Both the position numbers and the translations under genes were made by a program. Of a DNA stretch of 64,000 nt, positions 59,055 through 64,000 are shown in pieces (the stretch's first letter is position 1; the number at the start of each line of letters is the position of its first letter). The DNA is taken from assembly GCA_965212165.1 (NCBI GenBank), contig OZ243096.1, positions 930,001 to 994,000 on the forward strand, in the 5' to 3' direction. This DNA is from RHLJ01 sp965212165 (GTDB lineage: Bacteria > Bacteroidota > Rhodothermia > Balneolales > Balneolaceae). The notes under the pieces were generated by a model. That model had not been told where the DNA came from. It was given only the letters and a program-made list of their open reading frames with translations, and did not search any database.

Positions 59055-59939
59055 TGTTGTCTTTGGTTTTCTGGAAAACCTCAAAGCAACTATGTTTCCC
59101 ACAATGATTAATGCGGCACCGGCAAAACCAATTACCGTCCACTCATAACCTTCCAAAAAAGTTGAAATAGTAAGTGCAATAACCGGCGCAATCAAAGAAA
59201 CATAAGCTGCTTTACTAGCCCCAATATTTCCAATCAAGGTGAGATAAGCTCCGAAAGCAATAATAGAACCAAATATTGCAAGGTAAATCAACGAAAGAGT
59301 ATACTCATAGGTCATCTCGAAAGTCGGTGTTTTACCAGAGAAGATGGCTATGGTAAACATTGCAAGGGCACCATAAAACATGCCATAAGCATTCGATTGA
59401 ATAACTGGAATCCCAGCTTTTTGATTTCTTGCAGAAGTGATATTTCCTAACGAAGCGATATAAGTACCACCAACGGCGAGCGCTAATCCCCATATTTTTT
59501 TATCAGAAAATGTAAACTGGACTAAATCTTCTTGAAAGATCATTCCAGTTCCTATTAATCCAAATAAACCGCCAATGATAACTTTTGTTTCAAAGGGTGT
59601 TTTTAGAAATATTCGACCATTAAGAATGTTCAAAAAAACCAATAATGAGAAGATTAGCCCAACAATTCCACTGGTTAGAAAAAGTTCTGAGGAATACATC
59701 ATCCAATAATTAAAACCGAATATTAAAAGACCCTGCAGCAGAATAAATGCATGTTCTTTACGTGAAAAACTTAGGTTATACTTCATCAGTTTTAAGATGA
59801 ACAACATCAAAAGTCCGGCTAACGCAAATCGGTAGGACACAGAAAATAAAGGATCAACATCTCCAACTTGAAATGTAATTACATACCATGTTGAGCCCCA
59901 TATTAAGGAAGGAGTAATAAAAAGGATTAAGTTTTTCAA
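59046..59939 (-). CDS. EamA-family (drug/metabolite) transporter
   Basis: The 297-residue membrane protein has ten predicted helices in two EamA repeats (about 1-135 and 150-290), with typical text PSLIWGSTWYVI, SYRFALAGLLMLFIL and GSIIAFGAYLTLIGNIGASKAAYVSLIAPVIAL. These exporters move amino acids or small metabolites. The substrate is unknown. It is convergent with hutG, whose end it overlaps by nine bases, and not part of that operon. Confidence 0.92.
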   Translation of the reverse strand: MKNLILFITPSLIWGSTWYVITFQVGDVDPLFSVSYRFALAGLLMLFILKLMKYNLSFSRKEHAFILLQGLLIFGFNYWMMYSSELFLTSGIVGLIFSLLVFLNILNGRIFLKTPFETKVIIGGLFGLIGTGMIFQEDLVQFTFSDKKIWGLALAVGGTYIASLGNITSARNQKAGIPVIQSNAYGMFYGALAMFTIAIFSGKTPTFEMTYEYTLSLIYLAIFGSIIAFGAYLTLIGNIGASKAAYVSLIAPVIALTISTFLEGYEWTVIGFAGAALIIVGNIVALRFSRKPKTTSA

Positions 59940-60124
59940 AGTTGCATAAGTTAGGAACTCAGCAACTAGAATAGAAAATAATTAATTCTATATGGAATAC
60001 TTTTTGTGCAAGCATTTCAGGTTCCATAAGAGTGATTCCATCATCACTTACATTAAAGCGAATCATATCCTATTCAGGGCTATCCTATTAAAACTAAATG
60101 AACAGAGATAAGAATTATAATGAA

Positions 60125-60868
60125 TTATTTTAAACCGGCTTCTTTAGCGGCAAGAGCAGCGCCAATAATTCCAGCGTGATTGCGACTAGCAGCAGGAACT
60201 ATCGGAGTATCGAGGTGAAGATATTGGCTAAAGTCATCGAAGTTTTTACTAACACCGCCACCTACAATGAATAGATCAGGCCAAAACAAAGCTTCTACTT
60301 TTTTGAAATATTCGTTAACTCTACTACCCCATTCCTCCCAGCTTAAATTGTCACGTTCACGAACTGAATTAGCAGTATAGTGCTCTGCGATCATCCCATC
60401 CATAATAACATGACCTAATTCGGTATTTGGAATAAGTTGATGATTATGAAAAACAGCTGTTCCAATACCTGTGCCAAATGCGGCAATAAAAACAGTTCCC
60501 TTTTCATTCGACCCGGCGCCGAATTCCATTTCTGCAAATCCAGCAGCATCTACATCATTAACAAGATGAGTACGGCATCCAGTAACAGCTTCAATTCGTT
60601 CAGCAGCATTTACACCTATCCAAGACTTATCTATGTTTGAAGCCGTTTTCACAATTTCGTTATGAACTGCAGCAGGAAATCCACAACCGATCGATCCTTG
60701 CCAATCAAATTCCTTAACTATAGCAGCTATAGTTTCGATAACAGCATCTGGGGTAGCAGGTTGTGGGGTTACAATCCTGAATCGTTCTGTTAATAATTCT
60801 CCAATTTCCGTGTCAACAATTGCTCCTTTTATTCCGGAGCCTCCAACATCAATCCCGAGTATTTTCAT
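60125..60868 (-). CDS. ppgK: Polyphosphate-glucokinase-like ROK kinase
   Basis: The 247-residue protein is a compact ROK/PPGK kinase: LGIDVGGSGIKGAIVD (phosphate 1), VNDVDAAGFAEM (catalytic Asp about 105), AAFGTGIGTAVF (phosphate 2), PNTELGHVIMDG, and LFIVGGGVSKNFDDF (adenosine or polyphosphate site). Its size and NTELGH motif fit polyphosphate glucokinase, which phosphorylates glucose with polyphosphate and/or ATP; an ATP-dependent enzyme is the alternative. The pseudokinase at 47794-48540 is its paralogue. The region 59940-60124 between it and the EamA gene holds no gene, only weak hairpins. Confidence 0.85.
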   Translation of the reverse strand: MKILGIDVGGSGIKGAIVDTEIGELLTERFRIVTPQPATPDAVIETIAAIVKEFDWQGSIGCGFPAAVHNEIVKTASNIDKSWIGVNAAERIEAVTGCRTHLVNDVDAAGFAEMEFGAGSNEKGTVFIAAFGTGIGTAVFHNHQLIPNTELGHVIMDGMIAEHYTANSVRERDNLSWEEWGSRVNEYFKKVEALFWPDLFIVGGGVSKNFDDFSQYLHLDTPIVPAASRNHAGIIGAALAAKEAGLK

Positions 60869-60909
60869 AACCGTAAATTATCAAACTTGATCTTCATTAT
60901 AAAGTAGAA

Positions 60910-61245
60910 TTATTTACCAACACAATGTACACACCTTGTGGTATGCGGCATATATTCTAATCGACCAAATGGGATTTCGTTACCACATTTTTGACATAAA
61001 CCAAAGTCTTTTGAGTCTGCATTCTCTAGAATTCGTTCTAGTCTGATCAATACTTTCTTTTTTTCTCTAAGTGAGGATTCATTAATGGTTTTATTATTGA
61101 TGGCATCCATACGTGAAACTCGACCAATAGCAGCATCTAATGGGATAGGCTTTGTCAGCTCAATGAGCTCCTGCAATTCAATAGAAATTTCTGAAATTCT
61201 ACTGGTAATAATCCCTTTTAATATTGTTTTTTCTGGGTCAGTCAT
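60910..61245 (-). CDS. DksA/TraR-type zinc-finger protein
   Basis: The 111-residue protein has a charged coiled region (about 1-77) and a C-terminal C4 zinc finger CQKCGNEIPFGRLEYMPHTTRCVHC (C-x2-C-x17-C-x2-C), the DksA pattern. DksA-like proteins bind RNA polymerase and modulate stress transcription. It is short of DksA (151 residues) but close to the TraR/YocK class. It stands 41 bases upstream of the kinase gene at 60125, with which it may share a transcript. Confidence 0.85.
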   Translation of the reverse strand: MTDPEKTILKGIITSRISEISIELQELIELTKPIPLDAAIGRVSRMDAINNKTINESSLREKKKVLIRLERILENADSKDFGLCQKCGNEIPFGRLEYMPHTTRCVHCVGK

Positions 61246-61398
61246 TTAAATACTCCATGTAGTCTTTAAATTAAGCTTTTTAGTGAGAAAGGAAATTAAA
61301 TAGAGATTGTATCGATAAAGGTTAGAAAATGCGTTTAATTAAGGAAATTCGGCTTTTTTTCCGTTTATTAAACACGTCTAACTATTGGTTTGGGTACT

Positions 61399-63636
61399 AT
61401 GCAATTACAAAGGTTTTTTAGGGAACTAAAGCGAAGGAACGTTTTCCGTATAGCGACCGCCTATGCCATTGCGGGATGGCTAATTATACAGATCTGTACA
61501 TCTACCTTTCCATATCTCAACTTACCTGATTGGTTGATAACAGCCGTAATAGTTTTTGTAGGAATAGGATTTCCGATCTCACTAATTTTTGCTTGGGCAT
61601 TTGAGTTAACCCCAGAAGGAATTAAAAAATCTAAAGAAGTTGATATAACCGCATCGGTTACGGATCGAACCGGAAAGAAATTAAATGGCATAATTATAAC
61701 GGTTCTTTCAATGGCGGTTATTTTCTTGTTAGTGGAGCGGGTATTTTTTGCAAAAGCATCCATTTTAGAGCAAGAGAATTCTTCAAATATTGAAATGGCT
61801 TCTATAGCCGTACTTCCTTTTGTTAATATGAGCGGTGATCAAGAGAATGAATATTTCTCTGATGGCCTTTCGGAGGAACTACTGAATGCATTAGCTAAGG
61901 TTGAAGATCTTAAAGTTGCAGGGAGAACCTCATCATTCAAATTTAAAGGCCAAAACGAGAACCTCACAGAAATAGGAACAGAACTAAAAGTCTCACATAT
62001 CCTTGAGGGAAGTGTTCGAAAGTCGGGTAATAGAATTAGAATAACAGCTCAACTCATAAAAGTAGAAGATGGGTATCATGTATGGTCAGAAGCTTTTGAT
62101 CGGGAACTAACCATCAACAATATTTTTGATATTCAGGAAGAGATCTCGAAAACAGTAATGGAAGTATTGAAAGTTAAACTACTTCCAGAAGAAGAAATTG
62201 CAATTACAACAAGACCTACAGAAGATATTGAGGCTTATAATGCCTTCTTGGAGGGAACTCAGTTAGCGATATCGAATCAACCCGATGACATTCAAAAAGC
62301 AATAGATAAATTCAAACAAGCAATTCGAATTGATCCTACTTTTGCTGAAGCTTATGCACGCCTAGCAATTGCCTATACCGGATTAAATCATTTTGGGAAT
62401 TTACCCCTCGACGAAACTAAAACATTAGTTCGAGAGAATATTGATAAAGCATTATTGCTGAATGGAAACCTTGGAAGAGCGTATGAAGCCTTGGGGTATT
62501 ATAACTTTATTACTTATGATAGAAAAGGAGCCTTAGAAGCATTTGAACGTGCCGTAGAATTAATGCCGAATGATCCTGATGTACACGATGGTTTACATTT
62601 AGCTCTTGAACAAAATGATCGATATGATGATGCAAATGATGCCTTAAGACAAGCATATGAGAAAGATCCATTAAACCCTAGCTATGGTAGTTCATATGCA
62701 AATCATTTAGTAAATAGTTACGGGGAGTACGAAGAAGCCACAAACATTTTTGACAAAATGATCGAAACTTATCCTGATTATACGCTTACCTATAGGTATA
62801 AGGCTGGTATGTTAGAGGATTCTCCGTTTGGTCAACTTGATAAAGCTTTTGAACTGCTTTACGATGCATACTTAATAACCCCAGATGATATTATTTTAAT
62901 GAGAGCTTTAAATGACCTCTCTAGAGATTTAGATTACATGGAGATGGCCGATTATTGGGAAAAGAGAATTGGAGAATTATATCCTGAGAATGAAGCATAT
63001 AGATGGGTTCAGATTAGTAATCGATATCAAGAACAGAAATACAATGAAACCGAGAGAATGCTCGAAGAAGTTATGGATATTTTTGGTGAGCAAAGTTCGG
63101 ATGAGATCAGCCAATTTTTATCACGGGTATATTATTTAGAAGGAAGATATCAGGATGGCGTAGATTTAATGGAAGAAGAATATCCCGAGCTACTTGAACA
63201 GCCCGTTAAAATTGATGATTCTAATGATTCATGGGTTGTACTTTACAGTGATTTATTAGAGAAGGTTGGCAAGATTGAACGTGCACAGCAATTGCGGGAT
63301 ACATTCTGTGAGTTTACTGATACACAAATTGAAGAGAGTACGACCGATAGAGAAAGAACATGGAACCGATGGGGTGAATTTAGCTGTATGGTCTATGATA
63401 AAGATTACGAAGAAGCCATCGCCTTATTTGAAGAACTTTACTTTGTAAAAAATTCGAGATCGGATACTCCAATATACTTTGCGAATGGTTGGGAATTAAA
63501 TGTATTAGAAAACAAGCCCGCTTTTCAACAACTAAAGACTCGGATTATGGATGATATTCGTCTCCAGAGATCCAATGTAATTAAGTTTCTGAAGTCAAAA
63601 GATGAATGGAAAGACGAGTGGGAAGTAACAGAATGA
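61399..63636 (+). CDS. Membrane-anchored TolB-like / TPR protein
   Basis: From ATG at 61399 the protein is 745 residues. An N-terminal module (residues 1-80: FFRELKRRNVFRIATAYAIAG, two helices about 16-36 and 45-67, then FAWAFELTPEGIKKS) is followed by a third helix (97-113), a TolB/FlgO-like alpha/beta domain (about 134-260; IAVLPFVNMSGDQENEYFSDGLSEELL), and TPR repeats (about 265-560, e.g. AIDKFKQAIRIDPTFAEAYARLAIAY) with a helical C-terminal region. This architecture is widespread in Balneolota and proteobacteria, sometimes joined to nucleotide cyclase domains, and is poorly characterised. An in-frame TTG at 61390 is less likely. A paralogue follows at 63711. Confidence 0.85.
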   Translation: MQLQRFFRELKRRNVFRIATAYAIAGWLIIQICTSTFPYLNLPDWLITAVIVFVGIGFPISLIFAWAFELTPEGIKKSKEVDITASVTDRTGKKLNGIIITVLSMAVIFLLVERVFFAKASILEQENSSNIEMASIAVLPFVNMSGDQENEYFSDGLSEELLNALAKVEDLKVAGRTSSFKFKGQNENLTEIGTELKVSHILEGSVRKSGNRIRITAQLIKVEDGYHVWSEAFDRELTINNIFDIQEEISKTVMEVLKVKLLPEEEIAITTRPTEDIEAYNAFLEGTQLAISNQPDDIQKAIDKFKQAIRIDPTFAEAYARLAIAYTGLNHFGNLPLDETKTLVRENIDKALLLNGNLGRAYEALGYYNFITYDRKGALEAFERAVELMPNDPDVHDGLHLALEQNDRYDDANDALRQAYEKDPLNPSYGSSYANHLVNSYGEYEEATNIFDKMIETYPDYTLTYRYKAGMLEDSPFGQLDKAFELLYDAYLITPDDIILMRALNDLSRDLDYMEMADYWEKRIGELYPENEAYRWVQISNRYQEQKYNETERMLEEVMDIFGEQSSDEISQFLSRVYYLEGRYQDGVDLMEEEYPELLEQPVKIDDSNDSWVVLYSDLLEKVGKIERAQQLRDTFCEFTDTQIEESTTDRERTWNRWGEFSCMVYDKDYEEAIALFEELYFVKNSRSDTPIYFANGWELNVLENKPAFQQLKTRIMDDIRLQRSNVIKFLKSKDEWKDEWEVTE

Positions 63637-63710
63637 TCAATTTTAAATTCTAAATGTCAGATGAAGACATATCATTTAACATTTAAAACTAAGCACTAAA
63701 CATTAACTAA

Positions 63711-64000
63711 GTGAATATTTCGAAATTTATAGAAGAACTAAAACGCCGTAATGTATTTAAGGTTGCAGCGGCGTATGCAATAGCTGGATGGTTAATAATT
63801 CAGATTGCAACTTCTGTATTTCCAGCATTCGAGTTTCCAAATTGGACTACACAATTTGTAATTATACTGGTTGGTATTGGATTTCCATTATCAATGATCT
63901 TTGCTTGGGCATTCGAATTAACTCCTGAAGGGCTCAAAAAATCCAAAGAAGTAGACATTACAGAATCGGTGACTGACAGAACGGGAAAGAAGCTGAATGG
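63711..64000 (+). CDS. Paralogue of the TolB-like/TPR membrane protein, 3' truncated
   Basis: A GTG at 63711 opens a frame to the window edge (about 96 codons) reading NISKFIEELKRRNVFKVAAA and so on, matching the first 96 residues of the neighbour closely, including the AYAIAGWLIIQIATSVFP helix and AWAFELTPEGLKKSKEVDIT. The two genes are 74 bases apart and arose by tandem duplication. Domains after the membrane anchor lie outside the window. Confidence 0.85.
   Translation, partial: MNISKFIEELKRRNVFKVAAAYAIAGWLIIQIATSVFPAFEFPNWTTQFVIILVGIGFPLSMIFAWAFELTPEGLKKSKEVDITESVTDRTGKKLN

Noticed and set aside
1..64000. CRISPR arrays, insertion sequences, prophage or integrative elements
   Set aside because: No regularly spaced direct repeats, transposases, integrases or phage structural genes were seen; the one tRNA gene has no repeated 3' end or integrase beside it.

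Overview
The window reads as chromosomal DNA from an AT-rich, Gram-negative bacterium of the Bacteroidota/Balneolota group, most likely a Balneola-like marine organism. The evidence is: two secreted proteins ending in the NYPNPFNP-type type IX secretion (T9SS) sorting domain; several upstream TAnnTTTG boxes, the -7 promoter element of this group; a Na+-pumping NQR complex; a long SecA without the C-terminal zinc tail; and a Bacteroidota-style YidC. The taxonomic placement is inferred from these traits, not from a database search. The window is densely coded. No gene-free stretch exceeds about 260 bases, and I see no prophage, insertion sequence, CRISPR array or defence island.

Layout. 1-1787: end of a secreted Asp-box repeat protein. 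1849-7775 (minus): a VOC protein, a TlpA thioredoxin and an iodotyrosine-deiodinase-like flavoenzyme, then a membrane-anchored MA-type peptidase, a DoxX-like protein and proline dehydrogenase. 7891-12128 (plus): a TSGGS-repeat exported protein, then xseB, dxs and queA. 12385-19462: nqrABCDEF followed by apbE, with a small Cys-rich membrane protein (candidate NqrM) converging on apbE. 19868: tRNA-Arg. 19978-22365 (minus): lipoprotein, LytS-type kinase and LytTR regulator operon. 22510-23283: acidic protein of unknown function. 23471-26818: two tandem GH53 galactanases behind a LacI-type operator. 26828-29958 (minus): YggS, two small coiled-coil membrane proteins, DivIVA and purine nucleoside phosphorylase.

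30152-32528 (plus): Nif3-like protein, a coiled-coil protein with a lost zinc ribbon, and RNase P RNA. 32569-36029 (minus): arginine deiminase, site-2 protease, lipoprotein and smpB. 36141-39752 (plus): SirB1-like protein, DUF3052 protein, zinc dehydrogenase, a di-heme cytochrome and pnuC. 39719-43069 (minus): a lone HsdR-N nuclease-fold protein after the rpmH-rnpA-yidC operon. 43261-44076: sterol-desaturase-type protein. 44312-47686: secA. 47794-48540: a ROK-fold pseudokinase, whose intact paralogue lies at 60125-60868. 48543-53565 (minus): TPR protein, a possible 41-residue membrane peptide, a DUF885 protein, VOC, MarR and LysR. 53642-59054: hutHUIG, divergent from the LysR gene. 59046-61245 (minus): EamA transporter, polyphosphate-glucokinase-like kinase and a DksA-type zinc-finger protein. 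61399-64000: two tandem TolB-like/TPR membrane proteins, the second cut by the window edge.

How the genes work together. The NQR block brings structural subunits, the flavin transferase ApbE and a candidate iron-maturation factor into one locus. The hut block breaks histidine down to glutamate, probably under the divergent LysR regulator. The GH53 pair should attack beta-1,4-galactan at the cell surface. Both RNase P subunits (RNA and RnpA) and SmpB lie within about 10 kb. The best candidates for new biology are the deiodinase operon, the NqrM-like protein, the ROK pseudokinase pair, the YggS/DivIVA cluster with two small membrane proteins, the GTTTAAAC operator array next to marR, and the TSGGS-repeat protein.
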